DNA of 64,000 nt from Zygnema cylindricum. Taxonomy: Eukaryota > Streptophyta > Zygnematophyceae > Zygnematales > Zygnemataceae. How positions within the stretch are numbered: the first letter of the stretch is position 1; every line of letters begins with the position of its first letter. Below are positions 1 to 11,275 of this stretch, piece after piece. The notes beneath the pieces were generated by a model. That model saw only the letters and a list, made by a program, of their open reading frames with translations, searched no databases and was not told the DNA's origin. The translations under genes and the position numbers were made by a program. The stretch is from assembly GCA_037447655.1 (NCBI GenBank), contig JBBHKE010000298.1, positions 1-64,000 of the forward strand. Reading direction: 5' to 3'.

Positions 1-44
1 GGAAATCTTCCTAAAAGTTTTTCAATTAATGCATTTGACGAATT
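1..44 (+). CDS. LRR exon, 3' end only (left arm)
   Basis: Reads ...GNLPKSFSINAFDE plus the first two bases of a Leu codon, then the donor gtaatt. This is the second half of a plant-type LRR. The full exon is visible in the mirrored copy at 40615-40683, where the donor is the stronger gtaagt. The rest of the gene would lie left of the window. No kinase domain is visible. Confidence 0.7.
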
Positions 45-825
45 GTAATTACCACACTGATTGCAGATTTTTTGGATTTTCCTGATCTATGTCTTTGTTT
101 TTTCATTTCTATTTTAGAAACTCAAAACTTTCAAATTGTACTAGTGTGATTCAGCTGTTAAGTGAGGGCAAGAAAAAAGATGTTTTGTGTATGAACATTG
201 TGTCTTCAGTAAGCTTTAGGAATCACAAAATACTGAAACGAGAAAACTAAGGTGTAGAAGATTTTCAAATCCTGAAGAAAAAACAGGATCATAGAAAGAA
301 AAGAGAGAGGAAAGAGGAGAGAGGAGAGAGGAGAGAGGAGGAAAGAGGTGAGAGAGGAGAGAGGATTTGTTTTTTTTTTTGAAATCCTGAGTCAGCTTTT
401 TAAGGGGTCATTGAGAGGTAGCATCTTGAAAAGATAAAGTCTTCGAACTTGAAGAGTCAGGGTTAGGAAGGGAACTTTCACAGATCCAGAGATGGGTACC
501 GAGGATTTGCTGATTTTGGACGATCTCCGCCGATATTGTGTACAGATATCGGAGAGCCGATATTGTGTATGGATATTAGAGAGCCGATATTGTACGGACG
601 GACGGATCGAATTGTACAAAAATTTGGGACGATTCCACGAGAAATTGATGCATTCTTGGGCGCGTCCAGCGACGGCAAACATTCTATATTTTGGCGTGTA
701 GCCATTGGACCACACGAATGCACACATTCACATTGGATAGGAGTGCACGAGCTTAAATAGTGTGAAAAGCATAGGAAGAGATTATCGCTCTCACACATCA
801 CAGGATAGCAATTTGTTTAGGCAAT
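45..825. other. LRR intron and unassigned sequence
   Basis: Begins as the intron after the LRR exon and includes a GA-rich tract at about 298-372. The 380-825 part is copied in the right arm (39843-40250) and adjoins the broken end of Cop-1. Open frames here are short, differ between arms and match no family I recognise. It could be the remnant of another element. Confidence 0.5.
529..597. repeat. 27-bp tandem repeat, about 2.5 units
   Basis: Units start with gccgatattgt at 529, 556 and 583. The mirrored arm near 40060-40105 has one unit fewer, so copy number changed after the arms duplicated. Confidence 0.75.
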
Positions 826-1150
826 GAAAGCAATTTTGACGTCAAGTTGCTGTAATTCCCAATCATGAAAAGCTGCAAGGGACAAAATCGTACGGATGGA
901 GTCAAACTTTGCGACTGGGGCAAAATTCTCATTGAAGCCAACGCCGTCTGTTTGTAAGTAACCTTTGGCGACGAAACATGCCTAGTAACTGTCGATAATA
1001 CCATTTGCCAGTCGTTTAATCTTAAAAATCCACTTAAAACCAATCGCACGACGATTTGGTGGAAGAGTACAAAGCGTCCAAGTATTGTTTGTCATTAACG
1101 CGTCGTACTCTTATGTAGCAGCGAGCCGCCACTTGTCAGCATCAGGTTGT
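826..1150 (-). pseudogene. Cop-1 reverse transcriptase, N-terminal fragment
   Basis: Minus-strand translation gives the copia RT start: a W-R-L-A-A-T block, then a segment corresponding to Cop-2's A-I-G-S-K-W-V-F-K-I-K, then K-F-D-S-I-R-T-I-L-S-L and Q-Q-L-D-V-K-I-A-F. Homology ends just after K-I-A-F, before the YxDD catalytic motif, which is absent. The mirrored copy stops at the same residue (39842), so the truncation is old. Confidence 0.8.
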
Positions 1151-1972
1151 TTCAACGCGGCATAATGTGGGAGGATCTTTGACGTCGGCAAGGTTGATGT
1201 GAGTAAGATTTTCGCGAATCTTCCTGTTGGTTGGGAAAGTCGCGTACTTTGACGTATGGCAAGTTGTTCGACTGGTGGCGTTAACGACGTAATAATGATC
1301 GAATATTGATCGAATAACGATCCAATCTTGTTGGCGACATAACTTCCAAATGACATGGAAACAAATTTGTCGAGAGAAGAACCGTAGCGTCACCAACGAT
1401 AGGAAAGTTTGGCGCATCTAAGACCGCCATGTAAGTGTCAACAGAATGTACCACAGGAAGTGGATCACCGGAAATTGTGGAACATACCAAGGAATGTTCA
1501 TCGCCAAAATCGGAGGAATGAACAGAATCTAGGAAAGACAAAAAAACTGTAGAAATAAGAGAAAGATGAGGGATTAAAAGGGGCGTATGTCAGGAAGGGG
1601 TTAAAGGAGGTATAAGCAAGGTGGTAACAAAATTAGAGGGGACAATTTCGTAAGGAGGAAATAAACTAGGTAGAGGAGTGAGTTGAAAATTAGGTACAAG
1701 CGTACGTATGAGAGGAGTATCATGAAAAATAGCGTCACGAGTGGTGACAATTCGGCGAGAAGAGGGGCGCCAAGTACGATAGGCATTAGAAATCGGGGAA
1801 CATCCCACAAAAATTCCTCATATAGCTCAACACCTAATTTACCATTAGAAGGGGGAAGGATTTTGAAGTATGTTTTGCACCCAAAAATACGAAAATGAGA
1901 GACATCAGTTTTTGTGCCATACCACGCTTCAAAAAGAGTTTTGTTAGAAAGAGAGGAGGTAGGAGAGCAATT

Positions 1973-2443
1973 TCAAATATAATAGGAAGTTAGTAAGGCT
2001 TCCTTCCGAAAGTGAAAAGGTAAGGATGAAAAATGGAGAAGAGAGAAAGACATGTCAATGAGAGTGCGATTTAGACGTTCGGCATCATCATTTTGTTGCG
2101 GAGAATGGGGAGAAGTTTTGTGATGTAAAATGCCATGTGTTCGTAGAAGCTCAAAAAAAACATTGGAAACAAATTCCCCCACATTATCTGTGCGGAGGGT
2201 TTTGATGCGAGATGACAAGTGATTTTCTACAAGTGCCTTGAAATGTTGAAAATTGGTGAAAAAATTGGATTTTTGACAAATAAAATAAACATATGTAAAG
2301 CGAGAAAAATCATCCATAAAAGTTAGAAAATATGATGCGATACTAAGGCTTGGAATGGGAAAAGGACCGCATACATCACTATGAATGAGGTTAAGGGGAG
2401 CCAAAAAGTGAAAAGAAGAAAAAAGAAAAGGTAAACGAGGCAT
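1973..2443 (-). pseudogene. Cop-1 integrase core
   Basis: An open 156-codon stretch resembles the copia integrase catalytic core: H-S-D-V-C-G-P with the first catalytic Asp, T-D-N-V-G-E-F with the second (canonical TDNGGEF, one residue changed) and Q-N-D-D-A-E-R-L-N-R with the Glu. The upstream zinc-binding part is visible in other frames toward 2750. It ends at a stop inside the conserved E-A-L-L-T-S-x-Y-I region. Non-functional. Confidence 0.85.
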
Positions 2444-2977
2444 TCTTTTAAGAATATAACCATGACAAAAGTCAATTTTGTTTTAATTTAATTTATCAAT
2501 GCCAAATACAAGCCCTTTTCCAAGGGAAGCTAGGCTAGCACCATTAATATCGCCTTAACGAAGATGCCATGTAAGAAAAGAAGAAAAAGAGGGAAAATGG
2601 GCTAGAGAAACATGAGCAATATCATTAAAAAAAATTAAAAGATATAAATTGCCCATCCGAGTGCTAGTACCAATGAGATCCACAGTGGAGGAAAAAAATT
2701 GAACCTTGGATTCAGTGATAACACCAAAACTCCCATGGCGCAAAGCCGAACTAGCCGAAAAAAATATTCATTTTGAGGTTAGGTACAAAATAAACCTTGT
2801 CTAATATTATTGGAAGAGAGGCGTGCGAAATAGAATTAATATGCACCTGTCCAACGAGAGTGGAAAATGGAATCATATTGTTTCCCAAATAAATATATAA
2901 GGGAATGTCAAGGGGACAATATTAAACATCATATCACGTCGACAACACATGTGATGAGAAGCGCCTGAGTCAATTAG

Positions 2978-3634
2978 CTAATCACAAGGATTACTTGATT
3001 GCGAAAAACCGTACACATACTCCAAGGAGGGAAGTGGGTGGGGTATATATGGGATAGAAACAGTTGCAGGTGACGAACACCCAACATTTTGGTTGGTTGT
3101 TGAAAGGACGTCAGGAAAAGGTGAAACCGGCAGATTTTGAGGAGAAATGTAATAATGAGTAAGGTACCACGGTGGCAGTGGGCCGTACGGAAATTGAAGT
3201 TGACCGTTGCGTGCGCCGCATGGCCAGGTGGCGGTGGGTAGGCGTGGTCCCCCATCCGTACGGTCCTTTTCAAGATTCTTAATCAATGCAGGGCACGCGT
3301 CGATGACGTGGTCACGCTCTTTGCAATATTTGCAAAAAGGTTGAGATCTTGCAATTAGTGGACATTTCGTGGGGGAAGAGACAACAAATGCCGAACCATC
3401 AGTAGAATTAACAGGTTTGTTAAGATTTAGGCGCCTCTCTTCGTGTAACAAACAATAAGTGAGATTTGACAGCGTAACCGTGGATGCATTAGTATTGACC
3501 GTACTTGCAAAAGAGTCAAACGAGAGAGGTAATCCACCCAAAATAGTACTTATGAGATCCTCATGAGTGACAGTGTAATTAATGCACTTAATTCGTCCAG
3601 CCAATAATTCGATGTGTTGAATTAAGACAAGCAT
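2978..3634 (-). pseudogene. Cop-1 gag, C-terminal half with zinc knuckle
   Basis: Minus-strand frame with the UBN2-like gag segment (I-L-G-G-L-P-L-S-F-D-S-F) followed by a CX2CX4HX4C knuckle, C-K-Y-C-K-E-R-D-H-V-I-D-A-C, and a Pro/Tyr-rich tail. It is homologous to the Cop-2 gag. The N-terminal part lies in broken frames at 3640-4019. This arm keeps about 240 bp of gag that the right arm has lost. Confidence 0.85.
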
Positions 3635-3995
3635 AGTATCAGATTTATCTTTTTGAGCACCGTTGAATTGTCGACGTAGTGAGAAACGAAGTGGCTAAGT
3701 GTCGGTTTCGTAGGTGCGACACAAAATCTGCCATGCCTCATGGGAAGTTTTCGCAGCGCGAATCCGATTCACAATTTGGCCGTCCAAAGAATGGACAAGA
3801 CAAGAAAGCGCGACATCGAGACAGATTTTTTTTCAGCCCATGAAGCGACAACTGTCTAAACATTAGCAAAAGTGGGACAGAGGCGTCGGGAAAGACAAGC
3901 AACGTGATAGTGCCATTAATGTTACCCCAATTTTTTTCAAAAGAAAACAAATGTTGTATTTGAAACTTCTTGAGTTTGAGACAGACGAAGGGCAA

Positions 3996-4006
3996 GGCCC
4001 ATAACC
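3996..4006 (-). promoter_or_regulatory. Cop-1 primer-binding site (half tRNA-iMet type)
   Basis: Minus strand reads GGTTATGGGCC directly after the LTR. It is complementary to the anticodon stem-loop of plant initiator tRNA-Met rather than to its 3' end. Confidence 0.75.
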
Positions 4007-4451
4007 TATTGAATGAGAGGCCATGAAAGGCCGAAAAGACAAATATGACAAAATATCAAAGATAGGCCGAAAAAGAAAAAAAATGCCAACATAGAGAAGA
4101 CAAGGAGTAACGATAAACAAGGGAACAAGTGAGAGGTTTGTCATTTGAGTGTCTTTTGATTTTAAGTAATTTACATGACGACACAAGAGAGTCTTATAGT
4201 TAGACAAAGTAAGAGGTAGCTGAAAATGCTCTAAAAGGTACATCTAATCTAAGGCGTAACTTAGGAAGGCACAACTAGATACGGTAAAATGAATCTAGGT
4301 CTAAAAGGATTCCTACGCAAGAATCATCAATTCTAATAAAGGTATGTACAATTCTAATAAAGGTATGTACAATTCTAATAATTGTACGTAGGACTCGAAA
4401 AGTAGTGTAGAAAACAACAAGTAGTGTAGAATGTTTTATTGTATTTCAACA
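4007..4451 (-). repeat. Cop-1 5' LTR
   Basis: 445 bp, minus strand, starting TGTTGAAATAC at 4451 and ending ATTCAATA at 4007 next to the primer-binding site. The gag ATG (ATG GCC TCT CAT) lies inside the LTR end, as in Cop-2. Confidence 0.82.
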
Positions 4452-4761
4452 GTTATATCGATCAAAAGTTACTTTTTAAGTGTTCCATTATCTTTTCTCT
4501 GGTAGATGAATGATTAACTAATTAATGATCTACTTCACTCTCTACAAAAATTCAAAGAAAAAATTTAGACACATACAATATTCAATTTTTATACTGAAGA
4601 TTTTTTATACATAGTCACCGTATTTGTGAATGCTTAGCATTCCCCAAAAAAACATAAAAAAATATCCAAAAACATTCATCCTTAAAAATGAAAAAAAAAA
4701 TCCTTCACGAAATCACAAACATCAGTTTTCTCCACAAACTTGTGAGGGTCAACGTTGACCA

Positions 4762-5747
4762 TGTAGAAATTAGTGGTATGTTTAAAGTATTTTCTATATC
4801 TAAATAGAAATACAGAAAGAAGCCGAGGCACTCTACCTCTAACTTCTCTCTCCAAACTCTCAAACTTGTCGCAGTCACTGAGAAGTTGGAGAGGAAGCTA
4901 GAGCCATGGCTACCTAGGCTATCCAAAGGTTTACGGGAAATATATATATTAGTTTGTTTACCGTTGGGTTATTTACTAAAAGAATATGTATTTACCTTAG
5001 GATTTGATCTTGGTACCTGCCAGACGGTAAGCACCCGGTAGCCGGTAACCTTAGCCGTTAAGTCTAGACATAGTGTTACGTATTGTAGGGTTTGATGATT
5101 ACTTAAACATACGGTACGGATAAGAAACGAATACCGCGTATTTAAGTCTTTAGCGAAATGAATCGGGCATGTATTTATTACGGCTACGATTTAATGTGAA
5201 TTTAATCAGACGGCCGAAATTAACGTCGAGATCGCGGAAGAGGATTTCGGCGGTTTGTGGTCATCGCCACATCGGATGACACGCGGCGAAATTACATTGG
5301 ATCGTGGTATCTCCGCAGATTACGGCACCGAATCCAGATATGACATGTGTCGACATTTAGGCCATGTCGTACAATGTCCGTACAGAAAGTACACAGTCAG
5401 GTGTACTTTTGTGTACGAAAGTGTAATTTGATTGGCTCCGTACATTAGTAGATAGAGTCTGTCAGAGAGATAGGACTTAGAAAAATTAGGAGATAGGACC
5501 CTCTCCCAGAGAGCTTCTGTACAAAAGGTAAACTTTGACCCTCCATAACTTACTGCTCATGGGAGCAAATTCAAAGATTCTTTTTGCTATCGACTCAGGG
5601 GAGTCTTGCCTTCACAGGGGGGAAGGTGGTCAAAGTTTTTGTCTGCCAGGGTGGCAGTTATTCTTGCTGAAACACAAAGGGGTCAGAGTTATCCTAGAGG
5701 CTTCTTAGAAGTTCACTCTGAAGACTTATGGAGGTCTCAGAGTTTCA
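4762..5747 (+). mobile_element. Solo copia LTR with perfect 5-bp target duplication
   Basis: 986 bp beginning TGTAGAAATT and ending GAGTTTCA, flanked on both sides by GACCA (4757-4761 and 5748-5752). The mirrored arm keeps the empty site (single GACCA within gttgaccagtggcc, near 36083), which proves the boundaries and shows insertion after the inverted duplication. The sequence resembles Cop-4 and Cop-5 LTRs (similar start, CTTGT-GTAGTCACTGA block, similar end). A solo LTR implies LTR-LTR recombination that removed the internal region. Confidence 0.93.
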
Positions 5748-5752
5748 GACCA

Positions 5753-7533
5753 GTGGCCAAAAAATTGAAATTTAGAAAGTAAAATTTGCCCATAAAAAAT
5801 GTTGAATAGTTGATGTTCAATTTAGGCATTAAAATAAACTTAAATATCCCAATTTGTTAGCAAACATTTACCGATATGCGGTGACGATGGCACAAAAAAA
5901 AATGCATTTGGATCTCAAAAAGTTTGAAGTTTCCCTGCTAAAACCCACGTCTAGGTAAAAGCTTAAGAGTTTTTAACTCACAAATATACCAAGTCTGGCA
6001 TAGCTGCCGAATTCAAAGGGGAAAGGTCATTTAATTTATTGTAACTCGCATCCTTGCCAAAATAAACAACAATTGACCAAAAAAAATCACAATTTGGCAA
6101 AAAATGTTTGAACTCGAAAAAAATAAATCGACTTTGACCAAATAAAGTAATTTTTTGGCAAATAAAACTATGAATTCACAAAAAATGATTCTATAACTTC
6201 ACATGAAGAAATAAATTCCATAATATATGGAAAAAAATGGTTCTTATACTTGCAACCTCGGGTCACATATTTTTTGTTTTGCTCATTTTAAGTGACCCAT
6301 GTTTGCGTAACTTTGTGATAGCAAGGTTTTTTTATTTACAGTACAATAAATTTTTACTTGTCTTTTAGTGCCTCTAATTTGTTTTTTTTAAGTAAGTATT
6401 TTTCTGCTTTTTGTTCCCTCGTGGACACTGAAATATATATTGCACACATACATATTTCCTAAATCGAATTATATAATGCATAAAATATTCATATTTTTGC
6501 AAGGACAAAAATAAAAAACAAAAAATCATTCAATCGGGAGCTTCTCCACACTAAAATATAGTTATGTAAATTCATCTTTTATTTTTTTTTCTTTGGAATA
6601 AAAAACTCATTTGAATGTTTATTTTTTTTTCAGGTTTTGTCTACTTGTCTTCATGGCAATTTTTATATGCAAATTGGATTGATCAAAAATAAGATCTGTT
6701 TTCAAATATTCTATAAATTGAAGTTCCTGTGTTTGTTGCCATTATTATAAGGTTGGAAAAGAAGGCGAGCGGAATAATGGACAGACTTAAGAGAAGTAAA
6801 AGTCAGAAATTGAAAACAGTTGGGCTAAAAAATGAAAATGAACTTCACATAAATTTCATTAGTTGACCACTAATTATCATTCAGCGAAATCAATCATTTA
6901 TTGCTAAAAAAAAATAACACTACGAGAGCGCGCACGCAAGAGAGAGGAACAGGGAGAGGGAGGGAGAAAAAGGGAGAAAGTAAAAAGGGAGGAACGAGGG
7001 AGGGAGGGAGGGAGGGAGAGGGAGAGCAAGATTTTCGGAATTTTGCTACCGTTTTTCGTGACTTTAAAGCATGTACACATCTGACAGCAACATTTAAAAC
7101 AAAACACGTGTGCATTTTTTGTGGGTGATGATGTCAAACAATCTCAAAAATAATCGGTTTCTTACAATACTTGAAGTTTTTTCGACTTCAGATTTGGAAA
7201 TCCTCCTTCAAAGTTATTCGAGTTGATTTCTCTAGAAGCAATTTCAACACAAAGGTTTGCAAGAATTTAAGAGCTGTAGGAAAATTTTGTTTTTTTTTTA
7301 ACTTTAAGATTATTTTTGTATCCTTAGCAGATTTGAGCTAAACAAGACGCATATTATGATTTAAAAAAAAAAAAACTGAAAAAAAATGTTCACTCATCCA
7401 TATATTTCCAAAATTGCAGGTTATGCTGATGTGGAAATCTCTTTAGATCTCAATTCAGTTCCAATTGTATTTCTTCATCTCACAGAAAAATCAAAAAATA
7501 AACCGTAAACATTCTTCTATTTTGCAACTACTA
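5753..7533. other. AT-rich non-coding stretch
   Basis: No convincing gene. Many homopolymer A/T runs; a GA-rich tract at 6917-7030 is mirrored as CT at 34800-34900. Shared with the right arm. The open frames over the GA tract are simple-sequence artefacts. It probably represents intron or intergenic sequence of the arm LRR gene. Confidence 0.6.
7186..7254 (+). pseudogene. Possible LRR exon remnant
   Basis: Plus-strand codons read D-F-R-F-G-N-P-P-S-K-L-F-E-L-I-S-L-E-A-I, resembling the second half of an LRR. The expected acceptor and upstream consensus are not clean. It would continue the left-arm LRR gene on the same strand. Weak call. Confidence 0.3.
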
Positions 7534-8092
7534 CACCGTGAATCGTTATTAGCGTAATGAACGCTATTTAAGGTACCTGTTTTTTTCCCAAATTCTGAAA
7601 TAGCATAAATTATTCTGTTTTTTCTTTTACGCCATTTAGGGTTCTTTTCCAATTTGAGTAAAAAATGAAAGTACATTATCATTTAAATAGTGTGGTGTAC
7701 GGTTAGTGTCAGACCGTACAAAACAGTACCTTTGTAAGTGAAAAAGTATAATTAATGGGTTTTAGTAACCACGGACGCATGAGAATATGCGCTCTAAAAA
7801 GGGGATGAAATCGGGTTGTCAAAAATCACGTTCGCACATATTCGTCCGACAACCGCGATTCGACCGTGTGAACGTACGATTTATGTACGATTTGTCAGAT
7901 TTTGTGCATGTACCTATATTAGTGTAAACATGTTTGGGGCGGATATTTAATTTTTCTAAAAACCAAATTAGTATAAGTAAATAATTAGAATGTATGTTTT
8001 TTTTTTTTAAATACTTTTTCTCAATTAGCGTAAATAACGGTAATTATTCCTTTACGCTAAAGAAACCTGTACGCCAATAACAATTCACGGTG
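7534..8092. mobile_element. TA-flanked TIR element (MITE, family 1), complete copy
   Basis: 559 bp with terminal inverted repeats CACCGTGAATCGTTATTAGC / its partner ending CAATTCACGGTG, flanked by TA on both sides (7532-7533, 8093-8094). No transposase frame. A TA target duplication points to the Tc1/mariner superfamily. Related copies are 45829-46367 (complete) and 33760-34295 (one end missing). Confidence 0.85.
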
Positions 8093-8292
8093 TAGACATA
8101 ATTTATACAATTTTTTTTTTCATTGATCAATGATTGATTTTTATATTCTCAAAAACATAGTAACGAAGACAATCAAAGGAAGTTTTCAGGATAAGGCCCG
8201 TCAAAATATTGACATCGATATGATTTTATATCTTCAACAAACTTGATATTTCAAGGGAAATATTCAAATAAACCAAAAAAAAAAAGCTTTAC

Positions 8293-8361
8293 AAATTCAC
8301 CAAATTCGTTAAGTTTTTGATGTCAGGGAATTTTCCACTAAATCTGTTGCCGTTCAAATTC
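8293..8361 (-). CDS. LRR exon (69 nt)
   Basis: Minus-strand exon with acceptor ...ggacag and donor gtaaag, reading N-L-N-G-N-R-F-S-G-K-F-P-D-I-K-N-L-T and on to a split Leu codon: one 23-residue LRR with phase-2 introns. It follows the unit-1 LRR exons in order and spacing, so it is probably the next downstream exon of that gene. No copy is seen in unit 2. Confidence 0.75.
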
Positions 8362-8394
8362 CTGTCCCCAGCCTAACAAAAATAAGGATTTAAT

Positions 8395-8885
8395 ATCTCC
8401 CTGTGACCTTATTTCTCTTTCCCTATCCTTAGTTCTCTCCCTGTCTATTTTCCTCTAGTCCCTGCCCATCCTCTTTCCCTCCACTCCCTCTCCTTGTCTC
8501 TTTCCCACACCTCCCTCCCTTGTCCCTGTCCCTCCTCTCCCTCTCCCTCTCCATCTCCCTCTCTCACCCTCTCCTTTCGGTCTCCCCCGCCCTCTCCCTC
8601 TCACTATCTCTCCCTTCCCGCTCTATTCCACTCCCTTTCCTCTTCCCCTTTTCCTTAATCTCCTCCCCTCTCATCTCCTCTGCTCTCATCGCTCAATCCC
8701 CCTTCCTTCCTCCTCCCTTTTCCATCCTCCCCTCATCCTCTCTGCCCCTCTCCTCCTGCTCCTTCTCCCTCCCATCCCATCACTCACCCTCCTTCCCCCT
8801 CCCTCTCCGTATCCTCCCTCATTCTCTCCTCCCCCCCCCTCCCCCTTTTCCCCTCCCCCTCTCTTCCCCTCTCCCTCTCCCATTC
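8395..8885. repeat. Polypyrimidine tract (CCCTCT-like), 490 bp
   Basis: Almost pure C/T on the plus strand, within an intron of the unit-1 LRR gene (polypurine in its transcript). The frames reading poly-Ser/Leu/Pro are artefacts. A longer related tract begins unit 2 at 12700. Confidence 0.9.
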
Positions 8886-9190
8886 TCCCTCACGGCCATT
8901 ACCATTACAAACAATGACATTTGAACAATGATGTATTTTCTAGATAGTGATAATGTTAAAAGAGTGACCTAATCTCATTTTCTCCTCCTCCACACAAATG
9001 TTCCTTCCTCCTCTCCCTCTTCCTCTCCCCCCTCTTTCATTCTCAGTTTCTCCCTCTCTTCTATCCAAATGACATGATGTTTACAGTCTGCTTTATAGCA
9101 TATCAAAAAAAAAAATGAGTAAATTTTTTACGTTTAAAAGACCAACTGATAGGGAATTATCATAAAAAAAAAGGGTTTTTGTGATTTTAC

Positions 9191-9359
9191 AAATCAGTGA
9201 GTTTTTTTAGTTTTCCAATTTCCTCCGAAATTGCCCCATTGAATTTGTTGTTCTGCAGGATTCCAATTCACCAAACTTCCGATTTCATACGGTATGCTTC
9301 TATTGAAAGAGGAAACTAAATAACCATCATTGTCAAATTTTTGAATTGCGCCGAGTGCC
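9191..9359 (-). pseudogene. LRR exon(s) with a +1 frameshift
   Basis: Reads ...N-R-S-I-P-Y-E-I-G-S-L-V-N-W and then, after one extra base, I-L-Q-N-N-K-F-N-G-A-I-S-E-E-I-G ending at donor gtaaaa. These are two consecutive LRRs. Either an intron with a mutated acceptor (GG for AG before position 9262) or a frameshift lies between them. Confidence 0.55.
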
Positions 9360-9740
9360 CTGTATCACAAGAAAACGATAAAAAATATGCTCGACTTTAG
9401 TGGAAGTGAAAGAGCGGGAGCGAGAGAGAGAGAGCAAGAGCGAGAGAGAGAGGGGGAGCGCGAGAGAGTTGAAAGGGAAAAGAACGAGAACGAGAGTGTT
9501 AAGGGAGGGAGGGAGAGTAAGAAAAAAAAGAGAGGGAGAGAATAAAAAGGGAGGGAAGGGTGGAAAGATATAGAGGGGGGGGAAGAGAGAGAAGGCAAGA
9601 AAGGGTGGAAAGAGAGGCTGGGGGAGACAGGCAGATTGAGGAAGAATATAGTTGATGGTCTTAGAAGTCGAAAATTTTAAAAATATTATCAGAACATAAC
9701 CACAAACCGCGTCATAATAGAGAAAATAAAAATAGCTTAC

Positions 9741-9812
9741 AAGTATTCCAAATTGGTCATATTGCCGATACTTCACGGGATTTTACCGGAGAGAATATTG
9801 CTGCTAAAGTCT
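9741..9812 (-). pseudogene. LRR exon with in-frame TGA
   Basis: A 72-nt exon, acceptor cttccag, donor gtaagc. It reads D-F-S-S-N-I-L-S-G-K-I-P-stop-S-I-G-N-M-T-N-L-E-Y and a split Leu. The stop falls where LRRs usually have a variable residue. The same stop is in unit 2 (14148-14219). Confidence 0.8.
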
Positions 9813-10328
9813 CTGGAAGTCAAAAAAAGATTCAAAAATAAATTTTCATTATGTTTCTTTATCTTCAAAAAGAAAAATAATGGAAGGGATACTCAAAAAT
9901 GTTTTGCACAATCTGATACAGAAAATATATACAGGGAACGATAATGTACAAATGAAAAGTAAATATAAGGCAATAAAAAAAGAGGAAAGAAGTTGAACCA
10001 GCGGATTCTTTCACTATTTTCTATGAATTGCTGCAAAAACTCATTGAGGCCCTAAAACTCAAAAAAAATCCTTCCTCAAAACTCCTTTGCAATTTGAAAG
10101 TTTTATTTTTGCTTAACTGTTACAGAGACAAGCACCGGGAGGGAGATGGAGGAAGAAGTGAGAAAGAGGAGGGGAATGTGGGGAAGGAGGGTGAGAGGGA
10201 GGGAGTGAGGAAAAGGGAAAGAGTGACTGGGAGAGTAAGAAGGGAAGAAGGGAAAAACGACCATTTCTGATTCATTCTCAAAACAAGCAAAAAAAAAAAA
10301 AACTGAAAACATTTAGTGCTAGCCTTAC

Positions 10329-10400
10329 AGCAAACGAAGATTTTTTAATTTTCCGATATTTTTTGGTATCTCCCCTTGAATCCATTGGCCTCTCAAGATT
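10329..10400 (-). CDS. LRR exon (72 nt)
   Basis: Acceptor ttaacag, donor gtaagg; reads I-L-R-G-Q-W-I-Q-G-E-I-P-K-N-I-G-K-L and a split Leu. A single LRR with open frame. Confidence 0.75.
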
Positions 10401-10714
10401 CTGTTAAGTCAAACGATAACAAGAGATTTTAAGTAAAAAAATGTTACTCAATACCAAATGAGATGTAAATCATCCAATAGGAAAACAAGAACGGCAAGAA
10501 TATTCTTTAATCAAGATTTCACAGGAAAATCAAAAAAAACCAAAGAAAAAAAAAAAAACATAAAAATTTAAAGAAAAAAACCAAATGAAGAACTGGATCA
10601 TTCAATACAAAAAGTTACCCGTTCGTGACCTCTAGTGCCTCAGAAACGGAAAAGAAGCCAAAAAAAAAAGAAATAGTAATAAATGGAAAAAAAGAAAAAA
10701 GTTGCGAACATTAC

Positions 10715-10867
10715 AAGCGTTTCAAAGAAGTCAGTTTCGCGATCTCGGGTGAAATGAATCCGGAATGGTTTCCGTTATAGTCCGTATAACCTCCATAATA
10801 ATCACCATCAGTAATCGTTTTGGAAAAATTAAAATTCTTGTAGATGACATCTTCCGAGGAAAGCACT
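10715..10867 (-). CDS. First-LRR exon (153 nt)
   Basis: Open across 51 codons, acceptor gagcag, donor gtaatg. It reads V-L-S-S-E-D-V-I-Y-K-N-F and later G-F-I-S-P-E-I-A-K-L-T-S-L-K-R-L, the capping repeat that follows LRRNT in plant LRR receptors. Its phase joins exactly with the 11276-11405 exon. Confidence 0.75.
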
Positions 10868-11275
10868 CTGCTCAAAAAATTTGACAAAAAAAAAGAATTG
10901 CGTCGGATGATAAAAAAACAAAACGAAAAAATTTGGGGGAAAAATTCGGGTCAATAACTCAAGAGTGTTTTCTACAAGTCTGATTTAATATATATTTTTT
11001 TTCAAAAATGCCTGCCGCTCAGAAATATTTTTTTACAAAAACGAGTGCATGTTCGAATAAGGGGATTTTCCAACATGCCAAGAGGTAATACAAGAAGAGA
11101 AACAGAGTGAAAGCACAATTAAAAATAATGGTACAACTAAAACACGATATAACTATGCAGTTAAATAATGAATGTACATATACATATGTTTCCAAATCGC
11201 TATAATAAACCTTTTTCTACATTTAAGTCCCACACATGTATGAAAAAAGAAAAAAAACAGGAATGGAGGACTCAC

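Larger units (their letters stand above)
826..4451 (-). mobile_element. Cop-1, truncated Ty1/copia element (left-arm copy)
   Basis: Reading the minus strand from 4451: LTR (445 bp), half-tRNA primer-binding site, gag with zinc knuckle, protease remnant, integrase core, linker, and the start of reverse transcriptase, which stops abruptly near 826. The RNase H half and the 3' LTR are missing. Many stops and frameshifts interrupt it. The same truncated element sits at the same place in the right arm (36394-39842), so insertion and truncation predate the inverted duplication. It is related to Cop-2 and Cop-3. Confidence 0.88.
1..8070. repeat. Left arm of a large inverted duplication
   Basis: The reverse complement of this segment matches 33760-40683 feature by feature: LRR exon end, intron, truncated Cop-1 element, AT-rich stretch, purine-rich tract and TA-flanked MITE all recur in mirrored order. 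The arms differ by a solo LTR at 4762-5747 (left only), a deletion of roughly 240 bp in the Cop-1 gag (right only), a 27-bp repeat unit and scattered substitutions. The left arm is cut by the window edge, so the duplication is probably longer. About 25.7 kb separates the arms. Confidence 0.93.

Noticed and set aside
9333-9776. 147-residue minus-strand frame, repeated at 13740-14183
   Set aside because: Runs through a GA-rich tract and crosses real LRR exons in another frame; the coding signal belongs to the exons.
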